Assembly: GCF_000759435.1 (NCBI RefSeq)
Contig: NZ_JRJG01000078.1
Span: forward strand, 1-49,270
Reading direction: 5' to 3'
Source: Hoeflea sp. BAL378
Lineage (GTDB): Bacteria > Pseudomonadota > Alphaproteobacteria > Rhizobiales > Rhizobiaceae
DNA length: 49,270 bases
The translations under genes were made by a program, and so were the position numbers. Positions 7,938 to 17,291 of this stretch are shown piece by piece. Each line of letters begins with the position of its first letter. Positions within the stretch are counted from its first letter, which is position 1. The notes below the pieces were generated by a model. That model saw only the letters and a list, made by a program, of their open reading frames with translations, made no database searches and was not told the DNA's origin.

Positions 7938-7981
7938 TTGACGCGGCGTCGGGTTCGCCGTATTTTCTGAGCAATTGCTCA
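7938..7981 (+). promoter_or_regulatory. Promoter with 14-bp perfect palindrome before Rieske oxygenase gene
   Basis: TTGACG (7938-7943), a 17-base spacer and TATTTT (7961-7966) form a good sigma70-type promoter. Directly downstream lies TGAGCAATTGCTCA (7968-7981), a perfect 14-bp palindrome that would cover the transcription start, a classic repressor position. It differs from the BetI-like sites further on, so a different regulator is expected. Confidence 0.65.
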
Positions 7982-7996
7982 AAATTCAGGTGACCC

Positions 7997-9199
7997 ATGA
8001 ACCGCCCAGTTTCCCATCGCGATATTTCCGTCCCCGAGAGCTGGGACCGGTGCGGCCTGCCCGGCTGGACCTATCACAGCGCCGCCTTCCTGGAGCTCGA
8101 GAAGCGGGAGCTGTTCCGCAAGCACTGGCAGATCGCCTGCCATGTCTCCGACCTGCCGGAGACCGGCGACTACCTCGCCTTCGACATGTGCGGCGAGCGC
8201 GCGCTCATCCTGCGCGGCCAGGACGGCGAGGTGCGCGCCTTTCACAACATGTGCCGCCACCGCGGCGCCCGCGTCGTGGCCGAGGAGAAGGGCTCCTGCA
8301 AGGGGGCGCTGGTCTGCCCCTTCCACGGCTGGGTCTACAATCTCGACGGCACGCTGCGCGGCGCTGCCCGGCCGAAATCCTTCCCCGAACTCGACAAGGT
8401 CGAGTTCGGCCTGCAGCCGCTCGAAGCGGAGATCTGGAACGGCTTCGTCTTCGTCCGCTTCGAGAAGGGTCCGCAGGGCGCGGTCGCCGATCTGTTCGCG
8501 CCCTTCGCCGAGGAGATCGCCCATTTCGACATCGCCGACATGGTGCCCGCCGGCGAGATCTGGACCATGGTGTCCGAGGTCAACTGGAAATCGGTGCGCG
8601 ACGTCGACAATGAGGGCTACCACGTGGCGCTGGCGCATCCGGCGCTGCAGGATCTCTATGGCCGCTCCTATTTCGACGAGCCCTTTGTCAACGGCGTGTC
8701 GCGCTCCTATGCCGAATGCAACGAGAACGGCCGGCGCTGGAGCGTGCGCAACTACCTCAAGGCCATGCAGCCGCGCCCCGGCATGCCGGACTATCTCAAG
8801 CGCGCCTGGGTCTATTACGGCCTGTTCCCCAACGCGGTGATCGCCGCGACGCCGGAATCGGTGCAGTTCTACCTGGAGTTTCCGCTGTCGACGGGCCAGA
8901 CCCTGCTGCGCGGCTCGATCTACCGCTACCGCGACGAGACCCGGCAGCAGAGGGTCGCCCGCAAGCTCGCCGCCCGCATCGACTACGAGACCATGGGCGA
9001 GGACGTGCGGCTGACCGAATGGTCGAACGAGGCGATGAATTCGAGCGCCTTCAAGGGCTTCTATCTCTCGGACCTCGAATACGGCGTGCGCAGCCATCAC
9101 GACCATCTGCGCGCGGTGCTGCCGGTGAGCACGCTCGACGAGCGCCCGCACGAGGACGACATCGCAAGGCTCAACGCGGAGATGGCGACCGGCGGCTGA
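7997..9199 (+). CDS. Rieske oxygenase alpha subunit, quaternary-ammonium type (putative)
   Basis: A 400-residue ring-hydroxylating-type oxygenase alpha subunit without an adjacent beta subunit. Rieske ligands are C86, H88, C107 and H110 (CRHRG ... CPFHGW). In the iron site the sequence is NWKSVRDVDNEGYHVALAHP, giving H209 and H214 as iron ligands and E206 at the position three residues before the first His. Most aromatic oxygenases have Asp there; CntA and related carnitine/betaine oxygenases have Glu. This, plus the surrounding betaine-like genes, suggests N-demethylation or cleavage of a quaternary amine. No dedicated reductase follows; it may borrow the one at 3229. Transcribed alone from its own palindrome-bearing promoter. 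Family certain, substrate inferred. Confidence 0.87.
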   Translation: MNRPVSHRDISVPESWDRCGLPGWTYHSAAFLELEKRELFRKHWQIACHVSDLPETGDYLAFDMCGERALILRGQDGEVRAFHNMCRHRGARVVAEEKGSCKGALVCPFHGWVYNLDGTLRGAARPKSFPELDKVEFGLQPLEAEIWNGFVFVRFEKGPQGAVADLFAPFAEEIAHFDIADMVPAGEIWTMVSEVNWKSVRDVDNEGYHVALAHPALQDLYGRSYFDEPFVNGVSRSYAECNENGRRWSVRNYLKAMQPRPGMPDYLKRAWVYYGLFPNAVIAATPESVQFYLEFPLSTGQTLLRGSIYRYRDETRQQRVARKLAARIDYETMGEDVRLTEWSNEAMNSSAFKGFYLSDLEYGVRSHHDHLRAVLPVSTLDERPHEDDIARLNAEMATGG

Positions 9200-9330
9200 T
9201 CGTCGTTCCCCGGGAGAATCGGGGCTGGCGGCGGACGCCGGGAACCTGAAGAATACCGGTTTTCCATGCGGGAAGCCTCCGGCGACCGGCCGCAACGGGG
9301 CTTCTGTGCCAGACCGCCCCAGTCATGACC

Positions 9331-9567
9331 TCACTGCGAGGTGGATGGCGGCTTCAGGAGGGACTCCACGAACCCCCTGGAACGCTCCATGAATTCGCGT
9401 TCCGTCTCTGACGCCGGAGGTATGGTCGCAAGATAGGCATCGACCGCCCCTCTGATGCGGCTGCGCACGGCAGGCTCGGTCAGGCTCGTCTGGTCGATGA
9501 GAACGCGCAGCGCCGTCTCGATGGCGAGAAGCCGGGCGCCGTGCCCTACATTCTCGGGGTCAGGCAT
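9331..9567 (-). CDS. Small hypothetical protein (78 aa)
   Basis: MPDPENVGHGARLLAIETAL at the N terminus, starting at 9567 with GGAAG and a suitable spacing upstream; an in-frame extension to 9729 has no support. The protein looks soluble and helical, with an acidic C-terminal half (SETEREFMERSRGFVESLL) and no Cys, signal peptide or membrane segment. I do not recognise a family. It sits alone between the Rieske oxygenase and the aminotransferase, both ends free of overlaps. The tight ribosome site is the main argument for it being real. Confidence 0.5.
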   Translation of the reverse strand: MPDPENVGHGARLLAIETALRVLIDQTSLTEPAVRSRIRGAVDAYLATIPPASETEREFMERSRGFVESLLKPPSTSQ

Positions 9568-9735
9568 CGTGATCTTCCTTTTCAGGTCTGAAACCTTTTC
9601 GGTGATTCCGTTCGACACGGATCCGCAAGAGGTTAATTCTCCTCCGCTCGGGACGCAAATCCGCCGTCCGCCGATCATGCCATCCGCGGACCGGGCAGGT
9701 CTGGCTCCGGCAAGCTGCCCGAACGACATGCGCCC

Positions 9736-11130
9736 TCAGCCGTTCCAGACGCCCTCGGCGCGCAGGTCGCGCATGGTGCGCGAAATCCCCTCGTGCAGGA
9801 TGCCGGCCATCGTGTCGATCTGCGCCCGCGTGATGACCAGCGGCGGCGACATCACGCACATATGCACGAGCGGCCTGAGCAGCAGCCCCAGTTCCTGGCA
9901 ATGCCTGTCGATCCGCACGCCCACTTCGGTGTCGAGCCGGATCGGATTGTGGCTGTCGCGGTCGGCCACGCATTCGATGCAGGCCATCAGCCCCATGCCG
10001 CGCACCTCGCCCACCAGCTCCAACTCCTCGAGCGCCTTCAGCTTCTCGTGGAAATAGGGCGTGATCTCGCGGGTATGGTCCAAGAGCCCGCCTTCCAGGA
10101 TGTCGAGGTTCTTGAGCGCCACCGCGCAGCCGATCGGGTGGCTGGAATAGGTGAGCCCATGGGCATACATCGCCTCGGGATGATTCGACGCGCGCAGGCT
10201 GGTGAGCAGCCGGTCCGACACCACCATGCCGCCGAGCGGGAAATAGCCCGAGGTCACGCCCTTGGCGAAGGTGATGATATCCGGCACCACGTCGAAACAG
10301 GCCTCCGAGGCGAACACATGGCCGAGCCGTCCGAAGGCGGTCACCACCTCGTCGGCGATGAATAGGATGTCGTTCTCGGTGCAGATCTCGCGGATCGCCT
10401 TGAAATAGCCCTCCGGAGGCACGATCACGCCGCCCGACGCCATGATCGGCTCGCCGACGAAGGCCGCGATGGTCTCCGCGCCATGCTCGGCCACGGCGTC
10501 CCTGAATTCCTGCACCAGATGGTCGCGGAAGGCATCGACGCTCATGTCCTTCGGACGCCGGAACGGATCCGGGCACGACAGCCGGATCATCATCTCGTCG
10601 GCGAAGTCCATCCAGTTGCGCGACCGCTGGCTGCCGTTCAGGCTGGCCGAGAGATAGGTGCTGCCGTGATAGCCGCCGTCGCGGCAGATGAACTTCTTCT
10701 TGCCCTCGAGCCCGCGGACATTGTTGTAGTACTGGGCGAACCTGAGCGCGCTTTCCACCGCCGTGGATCCGCCGGTGGTGAAGAACACGTGGTTGAGATC
10801 GCCCGGCGCATGATCGGCGATGCGCCGCGCCAGCTCCGCCGAGGGTTCGTTGGAGGTGTACCAGGGCGAATTGTAGGACAGTTCCATCGCCTGCTCGCGC
10901 AGCGTGTCGGCCAGGGCCTGGTTGCGGTGGCCGACATTGGTGCACCACATGCCGGCCGGCCCGTCGATCAGCTTGCGGCCCTTGTCGTCATGGACGTAGA
11001 TCCCCTCGCCTTCCCCCAGCATGCCGCGCGCTTCCGCCCCGATCGAGCCCGCCGACGGCCACGGCTGGACCAGGTGGTTCACCGCGTCCTGGGTGGCTTT
11101 CTTGTAGAGAAGGGCTTGGGTATCGGGCAT
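9736..11130 (-). CDS. Class III (omega-) aminotransferase, PLP-dependent
   Basis: A 464-residue fold-type I aminotransferase. Cofactor residues visible are the phosphate-binding TTGGSTAVE, Asp of FIADEVVTAFGR (about D260) and the Schiff-base lysine in TFAKGVTSGYFPLGG (about K290). The TYSSHPIGCAVALK stretch is the usual class III motif. Such enzymes move a terminal amino group from amines or beta/omega-amino acids (putrescine, beta-alanine, taurine, pyridoxamine) to pyruvate or 2-oxoglutarate. ATG 11130 (MPDTQALLYK) has AGGAAA upstream; the longer start at 11172 is less likely. It is divergent from the Pot-type permease operon, with one BetI-like site between them (11202-11216), so the substrate probably enters through that transporter. 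Specific amine unknown. Confidence 0.88.
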   Translation of the reverse strand: MPDTQALLYKKATQDAVNHLVQPWPSAGSIGAEARGMLGEGEGIYVHDDKGRKLIDGPAGMWCTNVGHRNQALADTLREQAMELSYNSPWYTSNEPSAELARRIADHAPGDLNHVFFTTGGSTAVESALRFAQYYNNVRGLEGKKKFICRDGGYHGSTYLSASLNGSQRSRNWMDFADEMMIRLSCPDPFRRPKDMSVDAFRDHLVQEFRDAVAEHGAETIAAFVGEPIMASGGVIVPPEGYFKAIREICTENDILFIADEVVTAFGRLGHVFASEACFDVVPDIITFAKGVTSGYFPLGGMVVSDRLLTSLRASNHPEAMYAHGLTYSSHPIGCAVALKNLDILEGGLLDHTREITPYFHEKLKALEELELVGEVRGMGLMACIECVADRDSHNPIRLDTEVGVRIDRHCQELGLLLRPLVHMCVMSPPLVITRAQIDTMAGILHEGISRTMRDLRAEGVWNG

Positions 11131-11201
11131 GACGACAGTTTCCTGAAATGGACGAAGAAGGCCGGATTTCAACGGCTCCGGAGTGCCATCGCTACGAGTT
11201 A

Positions 11202-11221
11202 TTGAATGGCTGTTCAGTCAA
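11202..11221. promoter_or_regulatory. BetI-like operator, site A
   Basis: TTGAATGGCTGTTCA (11202-11216) matches site B (17292-17306) at 12 of 15 bases. On the minus strand TTGACT (11221-11216) overlaps its edge and could be a -35 for the aminotransferase, although the expected -10 is poor. The site lies between the divergent aminotransferase and permease genes. Confidence 0.6.
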
Positions 11222-11379
11222 TTTGGCAGAAATACGGCTTGCATTCAACTCTCTTTTGGCCTCCAATTGCCCTCGACTTGCCCAGGGTCCGGTCGGAGAC
11301 AACCGGCAAAGACGGCAAGCTCCTGCAAGCCGGCCCGGGAACGCCGGCTCACACGGTCACGGTGAGGAAAACGCCATTG

Positions 11380-12297
11380 GAGACATCCGCCCCCACGATG
11401 CCCGCCGAGCGCGCCGCAGGCCTGGCGCCTGTCACGCGGTTCCTGCGCACGGAGACGGGCAAGGGCTGGCTCACCATCTCGCCGCCGCTCATCTACGCCA
11501 TGCTGCTGTTGATCGGGCCGATCATCGTCATCGTCGCCAACAGCTTCTGGTCGCAGGACTATCTCACCATCGACCGCACCTTCACGCTCGAGAACTACAG
11601 GGCGGCGCTGACCGAGCCGATCTACCGCGACCTCTTGATGCGCTCGCTGTTCGTCTCGGTCACCGTCGCCTTCGTCACCGTCATCCTCGCCTATCCGGTG
11701 GCCTGGTTCGTGTCCTTTCACGGCGGGCGCTACAAGGGCCTGTGGCTGTTCATCATCACGGTTCCCTTCTGGTCGGGCTACCTGCTGCGGATCCTGTCGT
11801 GGAAGGTGATCCTCGGCTACAAGGGCGTGCTCAACGAGACCCTGCTCTATCTCGGCGTCATCGCCGAGCCGCTGAGTTCACTCATCTACAATGTCAACGC
11901 CGTCGTCATCACGCTGGCCCACAGTTGGGCGGCCTTCGCCATCCTGCCGCTGTTCGTCTCGCTCGAGAAGCTCGACCGCTCGCTGCTCGAGGCCGCGGCC
12001 GATCTCGGCGACGGCCCGGTGCGCCGGTTCCTCAGGATCACGCTGCCGCTGACCATGCCCGGCATCATCGCCGCGCTGATGATCGTCATGATCCCGACCG
12101 TCGGCGACTATGTCACGCCCAAGCTCGTCGGCGGCAAGGACGGCGTCATGATCGCCAACGCCATCCAGGTGCAGTTCGGCAAGGCGTCGAACTGGCCGCT
12201 GGGTGCCGCACTCGCGGTCAGCACCATGGTCATCGTCTCGATGGTCGCCGGCGCCATCGTGCTGCTGCTGGCCGGTCTGAAAAGGCTGCTCAAATGA
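11380..12297 (+). CDS. ABC transporter permease, PotB type
   Basis: A polytopic inner-membrane subunit of a spermidine/putrescine-type importer, 305 aa from the chosen start. Six hydrophobic segments are visible and the coupling-helix EAA motif reads LLEAAADLGDGPVRRFLRITLPLTMPG. The open frame extends back to 11206, but that covers the operator. I prefer TTG at 11380, which has GAGGA eight bases upstream; ATG at 11398 is the alternative. The gene overlaps the second permease by 4 nt. The operon has two permeases and an ATPase but no receptor; the likely receptor is the convergent gene at 14561. Pot-family systems carry polyamines, opines and other amines, fitting the BetI-like control. Confidence 0.87.
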   Translation, partial: ETSAPTMPAERAAGLAPVTRFLRTETGKGWLTISPPLIYAMLLLIGPIIVIVANSFWSQDYLTIDRTFTLENYRAALTEPIYRDLLMRSLFVSVTVAFVTVILAYPVAWFVSFHGGRYKGLWLFIITVPFWSGYLLRILSWKVILGYKGVLNETLLYLGVIAEPLSSLIYNVNAVVITLAHSWAAFAILPLFVSLEKLDRSLLEAAADLGDGPVRRFLRITLPLTMPGIIAALMIVMIPTVGDYVTPKLVGGKDGVMIANAIQVQFGKASNWPLGAALAVSTMVIVSMVAGAIVLLLAGLKRLLK

Positions 12298-13100
12298 GCG
12301 CGCTCTCCGCCTCCCGGCGCATCCTGTCCGCCTATGTGATCCTCTACGTGGCGATCCTCTATTTCCCGGTGCTGCTGCTGCCGGTGTTCTCCTTCAACGA
12401 TTCGGCCACGCCGAAGCTGCCTTTGGCGGGCTTCACCTTCAAATGGTACGAGAGCCTCGCCGGCAACGCGGCCATGCAGGGGGCGGCCTGGAACTCGCTG
12501 GTCGTCGGCGTCAGCGCCGCGGTGCTCAGCACTGTCCTGGGCATCTGCGCCGCCCGCGCCATCACCCGCCACCGCTTCCGCGGCCTGGGGGCGGCGAGCA
12601 GCCTGATCATGGCGCCGCTGATCCTGCCCGAAATCATCATCGCCATCTCGCTGCTGGTGGTCATGCTCGGGCTCGGGCTGCAACTGTCGCTGGTCACCGT
12701 GATCCTCGGGCATCTGCTCATCTGCGTGCCCTATTCGGTCACCGTGCTGGTCTCGGGCTTCGAGGGCTTCGATCCGAGCATGGAGGAGGCCTCGCGCGAC
12801 CTTGGCGAGACCTCCTTCGGCACGCTGAGGCGGGTGACGCTGCCGATGCTGGCGCCGTCGATCGTCTCGAGCCTGCTGGTCACCTTCACCATTTCGCTGG
12901 ACGAGTTCATTCTCGCCTTTTTCCTGAGCGGCACCGAGCCGACGCTGCCGGTCTATATCTGGGGCCAGTTGCGCTTCGCGGCGAAGCTTCCGAACGTGCT
13001 GGCGCTCGGATCCATCCTGATTGCCGCCTCGCTGATACTGCTCACCGCCGCCGAACTGTTCCGCCGCCGAGCCGAACGCAAGATGGAGCTCCGCCCATGA
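12294..13100 (+). CDS. ABC transporter permease, PotC type
   Basis: A 268-residue permease with six hydrophobic segments. The EAA loop is MEEASRDLGETSFGTLRRVTLPMLAPS and the segment ISLDEFILAFFLSG is characteristic of PotC-like subunits. ATG 12294 overlaps the stop of the first permease (ATGA). Its own stop overlaps the start of an 18-codon frame that leads into the ATPase gene. It pairs with the 11380 product to make the heterodimeric channel. Confidence 0.9.
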   Translation: MSALSASRRILSAYVILYVAILYFPVLLLPVFSFNDSATPKLPLAGFTFKWYESLAGNAAMQGAAWNSLVVGVSAAVLSTVLGICAARAITRHRFRGLGAASSLIMAPLILPEIIIAISLLVVMLGLGLQLSLVTVILGHLLICVPYSVTVLVSGFEGFDPSMEEASRDLGETSFGTLRRVTLPMLAPSIVSSLLVTFTISLDEFILAFFLSGTEPTLPVYIWGQLRFAAKLPNVLALGSILIAASLILLTAAELFRRRAERKMELRP

Positions 13101-13149
13101 GGTTTGACACGACGCGCCCTGCCGACACGGCCAACGGGACGGGGGAAGC

Positions 13150-13153
<4 letters not shown>
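13097..13153 (+). CDS. 18-codon mini-ORF linking permease and ATPase genes
   Basis: The frame MRFDTTRPADTANGTGEA starts at ATG 13097, overlapping the permease stop as ATGA, and stops at TGA 13151-13153, overlapping the ATPase start as ATGA. The ATPase also has its own GGGGGAAG ribosome site inside this frame. It may act only as a translational relay; there is no evidence that the peptide has a function. It could equally be chance. Confidence 0.3.
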
Positions 13154-14238
<1,085 letters not shown>

Positions 14239-14356
14239 GCCGCGAGGCCACCTTTCATGCCCATGAGAAAGGCGCCGCATGAATGGCGCCTGAGAGAGCT
14301 GACAAACCCCGCAACTTCGACCACTTGTCGTTTAGTGCTGGCTATCCCTCGACCCC

Positions 14357-14493
14357 CGTCATGCCGGACTTGATCCGGCATCCAGCGCGATCAAGTCCTT
14401 GATCGCGAAAGACTCTTTCACGGCGCCGACGCGCCGTGGCTGGATTCCGGCGCGGGGGCCGGAATGACGGAGGACATGGCTCCGTCATTCCGG
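14357..14493. repeat. Palindromic intergenic repeat element between convergent genes
   Basis: The 322-base gap between the ATPase and receptor genes holds nested inverted repeats. The outer arms are CGTCATGCCGG (14357) and CCGGAATGACG (ending 14469). Inside is GCGATCAAG-TC-CTTGATCGC (14387-14406). At the right is a perfect 14-bp stem CCGGAATGACGGAG (14459-14472) / CTCCGTCATTCCGG (14480-14493) with a 7-base loop. The 'GTCATGCCGGACTTGATCC' wording is, as I recall, a dispersed repeat of rhizobial genomes. It may double as a bidirectional terminator. The remaining bases of the gap show nothing clear. Confidence 0.7.
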
Positions 14494-14560
14494 GCAGGGC
14501 TTATCAGCAGTCCGAAGACGCCACATGGCGCCTTTTCCCGTTTCGCAGGACCGGCAACGA

Positions 14561-15643
14561 TCAATACCCGGCCTTGATCTTCTCGAATTCGGCGATCATC
14601 TTCTGCTTGAGTTCCACCGGAACCGGCGACTGGAACAGCGTCTTGTCGACGAACGAGGCGAGGTCGTCATAGCCGGCGCCCTTGAGCGTTTCCGCGTCGA
14701 TGGCGTCCATGCCCTTGGCGTTGCCGTGGCCGTAGCCCCATTCGGACACGATGTAGGAGGACACCGCCGGATCGAGCGTGGCGTTGATGTAGTCGTAGGC
14801 CTTGTCCTCGCTGCCTTCGCCGTCCTTGAGCAGCACATAGCCGCAGACCCAGGTCGACAGGCCTTCGTCGGTGTCCCTCTTGATGGCGACGGGCACGCCG
14901 TCGGCCTGCAGCGTGGTCGCGGTCTCGTTCCACGCCCAGGCGAGGTCGACTTCCTCGCCGGCAATCGCCTGGCTCAGCTCGGTGTTGTCGGTCCAGTAGA
15001 GCCGCACGTTCTTGTGCACGTCGCGCAGGAAGGCCGAAGCCTCCTCGAACTGCTTGTCCGTCATCTTGGTCCAGTCGGTGAGACCGATGGCGAGCGAGGC
15101 CAGCGCATAGGCGTCGTCGACATTGTCGCCGATCGACACCCGGTCCTTGAACTTCGGATCGGCGAACGCCTTGAGCGATTTGACCTCGGCCTCCTCGACC
15201 TTGTCGGTGCGGTAGGTGACGGCGGTGTTGCCCCATTCGAATGGCACCAGCCAGGCCTTGCCGTCGGCGGTGGTCATCAGGTCGGTCATCGACTTGAAGC
15301 CGGGCATGATGTTGTCCCACTCGGGGATCTTCGCGGTGTCGAGCGGCTTGAGCAGGCCGGCATCGCGCCATTTGCCCACGCTTTGCGAGCAGGGATGCGC
15401 CACATCGGCCCTGAAGCCGGTGCGAAGCTTCTGGAAGGCCTCCTCCTCGTCGCCGAAGAACGCGAAGGTCGGGGACTCGCCGTGCTTGGCGACATAGGCC
15501 GGGTGGAATGCGGGATCCTCATAGCCGGCCCAGTCGAACACGGTGAGCTGGCCGTCGGCGGCCTGTGCGGCCATCGGGGCAGCGCCGAGCGCGAGCGCCA
15601 CGGCGAAACCGGAGATCAGTCCCCTCGTTGATTTTTTCTGCAT
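14561..15643 (-). CDS. ABC transporter substrate-binding protein, PotD/PotF type
   Basis: A 360-residue periplasmic receptor with signal peptide MQKKSTRGLISGFAVALALGAAPMAAQA before ADGQLTVFDWAGYE. The latter is the typical start of a mature PotD-like protein. Ligand-site aromatics such as FDWAGYEDP, VPFEWGNTAVTYR and DLAWAWNETA fit an amine ligand held by aromatic and acidic side chains. Start 15643 has GGAGGAGAACACCA upstream. It is the third gene of the methyltransferase-TetR-receptor operon and is convergent with the receptor-less permease operon at 11380-14238, so the two presumably form one transporter. Ligand class is inferred. Confidence 0.9.
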   Translation of the reverse strand: MQKKSTRGLISGFAVALALGAAPMAAQAADGQLTVFDWAGYEDPAFHPAYVAKHGESPTFAFFGDEEEAFQKLRTGFRADVAHPCSQSVGKWRDAGLLKPLDTAKIPEWDNIMPGFKSMTDLMTTADGKAWLVPFEWGNTAVTYRTDKVEEAEVKSLKAFADPKFKDRVSIGDNVDDAYALASLAIGLTDWTKMTDKQFEEASAFLRDVHKNVRLYWTDNTELSQAIAGEEVDLAWAWNETATTLQADGVPVAIKRDTDEGLSTWVCGYVLLKDGEGSEDKAYDYINATLDPAVSSYIVSEWGYGHGNAKGMDAIDAETLKGAGYDDLASFVDKTLFQSPVPVELKQKMIAEFEKIKAGY

Positions 15644-15655
15644 TGGTGTTCTCCT

Positions 15656-16384
15656 CTATTGGTCTTCTGCTTTGATCGCGAGCGGTGTTCCGCCCGCGGC
15701 GAAATGCCTGGGGAATATCGTGCACAGCGCATCGAGCACGACACCGAGCGCCGCTTCGCGCTTGTAGCCGCGGCCGAACAGCATCATCCTGAGCCACAGG
15801 CCTTCCTGCATGGCGTAGATCGCATCCGCCGTGCTCTGCGGATCGAAGGCGTAGCCGCCTTCCACCTTGGCCTTCAGGCAGATCGAGGCCAGCATGGCGC
15901 GGTACTTGGCGTCGCGGTCCCAGGCCATCTCCTGGTAGGCGGGCTTGGAGCGCGATTCGGTGATCAGCGCGAACCAGGCGGCAAGCTTGCGGTGGGTGCA
16001 GATCTTCCTGTCGAGATCGGCCGTCACCATGGCGAGCAGTTGCGAGGCGGTGTCGGGCGCGGCCTTCTGCACCATCGCCTGCCAGTTGGCGGTGTACTCG
16101 TCCTGCAGGAACTTGATCGTCTCGGACAGAAGGTTGTCCTTGCTGGTGAAGTGAAAGTTGACGATGCCGCGCGACAGTCCGGCGCCGTCGGCCACATCGG
16201 CCAGCGTGGTGGCCGCATAGCCGCGCTTGGCGAGCGAATCGATGGTGGCGTTGATCAGTTGTTCGCGGCGCAGCGCCTTGGGCTCGCGGCGGCGCGCCGC
16301 CTCCGTGGCGCGGGTCGCCGGCGTGTCGTCGTCGGGAGGGGGAATCTCGTCCAGGGAATTCTTCCTTTCGGGATGGGCGCTCAT
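15656..16384 (-). CDS. TetR-family regulator, BetI-like (1)
   Basis: A 242-residue repressor-type protein. An extended polar N-terminal arm (about 38 residues, Pro/Asp/Arg-rich) precedes the HTH: LINATIDSLAKRGYAATTLADVADGAGLSRGIVNFHFTSKDNLL. The C-terminal domain resembles BetI (the KLAAWFALITESRSKPAYQE region). BetI senses choline. The ATG at 16384 overlaps the methyltransferase stop (ATGA), and 12 bases separate it from the receptor gene. The operon promoter region carries site B, the best match to the putative BetI box, so autoregulation is likely. Whether this or the second regulator at 17504 binds the other sites cannot be told from sequence. Confidence 0.88.
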   Translation of the reverse strand: MSAHPERKNSLDEIPPPDDDTPATRATEAARRREPKALRREQLINATIDSLAKRGYAATTLADVADGAGLSRGIVNFHFTSKDNLLSETIKFLQDEYTANWQAMVQKAAPDTASQLLAMVTADLDRKICTHRKLAAWFALITESRSKPAYQEMAWDRDAKYRAMLASICLKAKVEGGYAFDPQSTADAIYAMQEGLWLRMMLFGRGYKREAALGVVLDALCTIFPRHFAAGGTPLAIKAEDQ

Positions 16385-17217
16385 GCCGCGGGCCTTGCGC
16401 CGAACACATGGGTCGGGCAGTGCTCGCCGCTGTCGAGCACCGTCTGCATGGCGCTCCAGGTCCTGATGTTCTTGTCGACATAATCCGCGCCGACGGCCTC
16501 GGCGACGGATGCATAGAGCGGCCCCGTGAGCCGCTCGAGCTCGCCGCGCGCGACCTCGCGGTACCATTCGTTGCGGTTGACGGTGCGGATGTCGACGAAG
16601 CCCGCCTGCGCCATCGCCCTCTCGTAGCGCGCGGCCGAGGCCATGCCGAAGCTCAGGCCTTCGGCGGCGAGATAGGCGCGCATTGCCTCGGACGGCGCGC
16701 CGTCATGGGAGGTCAGCCAGTCGCTCGCGGCAAACCGCCCGCCGGGCCTGAGCAGGCGGAAGATGTCCCTGAACAAGGTCTCCTTGTCGGAGACGTGGAT
16801 CAGCGCATCCTTGGAAAAGACGATGTCGAAGCTCTCGACGGGAAAGGGCAGCGGCCCCGGCTCGCTGCGCACGAAACGCGCGATTCCGTCGAGCCCCTGC
16901 TCCCGGGCGCGCCTGGTCGCGAGATCCACGACCGGCTGCTCGACATCGTAGCCGACGATTTTGGCAGGCTCATATTCCCGCGCCAGGAACAGGGTAATGC
17001 CGCCCGAGCCGCAGCCGATGTCGAGCACCCGCTTGCCGGCAAAATCGACATCCGCGACCACGCGGCGGACCTCGTCCGGCCCGCCCGGCGACAGGAACCC
17101 CTCGCCCCACAAGGCTTCCAGGAAGCGGATCGCCGTGTCGTCATATTCCGGCGCGGCCTCGTCCGCGGCCGATCCGGGGGGCGCCTCTGATGTCGAATCG
17201 TCAATGCCGTCTGTCAT
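16381..17217 (-). CDS. Class I SAM-dependent methyltransferase
   Basis: A 278-residue protein with the Rossmann SAM motif VLDIGCGSGGITLFLA (near residues 63-78), acidic loop YDVEQ, the DIVFSKDALIHV motif and LLRPGGRF. The overall pattern resembles phosphoethanolamine/glycine-sarcosine N-methyltransferases, with a C-terminal extension after the core; small-molecule N-methylation is plausible but unproven. It is the first gene of an operon with a BetI-like TetR and a Pot-type receptor. A methyltransferase in a gene set that otherwise looks like demethylation is odd: it may remethylate a product, act on the inducer, or make an osmoprotectant. Start at ATG 17217; GAGGAA lies 11 bases upstream. 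Confidence 0.85.
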   Translation of the reverse strand: MTDGIDDSTSEAPPGSAADEAAPEYDDTAIRFLEALWGEGFLSPGGPDEVRRVVADVDFAGKRVLDIGCGSGGITLFLAREYEPAKIVGYDVEQPVVDLATRRAREQGLDGIARFVRSEPGPLPFPVESFDIVFSKDALIHVSDKETLFRDIFRLLRPGGRFAASDWLTSHDGAPSEAMRAYLAAEGLSFGMASAARYERAMAQAGFVDIRTVNRNEWYREVARGELERLTGPLYASVAEAVGADYVDKNIRTWSAMQTVLDSGEHCPTHVFGARPAA

Positions 17218-17291
17218 GATGGAACGGGTTCCTCACTCAGTCGCTCGTGCCGAATTATTGGCGCAACGGGCGCATATTGCAACACGTTTGT

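Noticed and set aside
6529-7998. 489-codon minus-strand frame opposite DctM
   Set aside because: Asp/His/Arg-rich mirror of a hydrophobic membrane-protein gene; no motifs.
11148-12293. Extension of the second permease frame back to 11148, as if a 650-aa fusion
   Set aside because: The upstream part is out of frame with the real first permease (11380-12297) and has no transporter motifs; the ATGA overlap at 12294 marks the true start.
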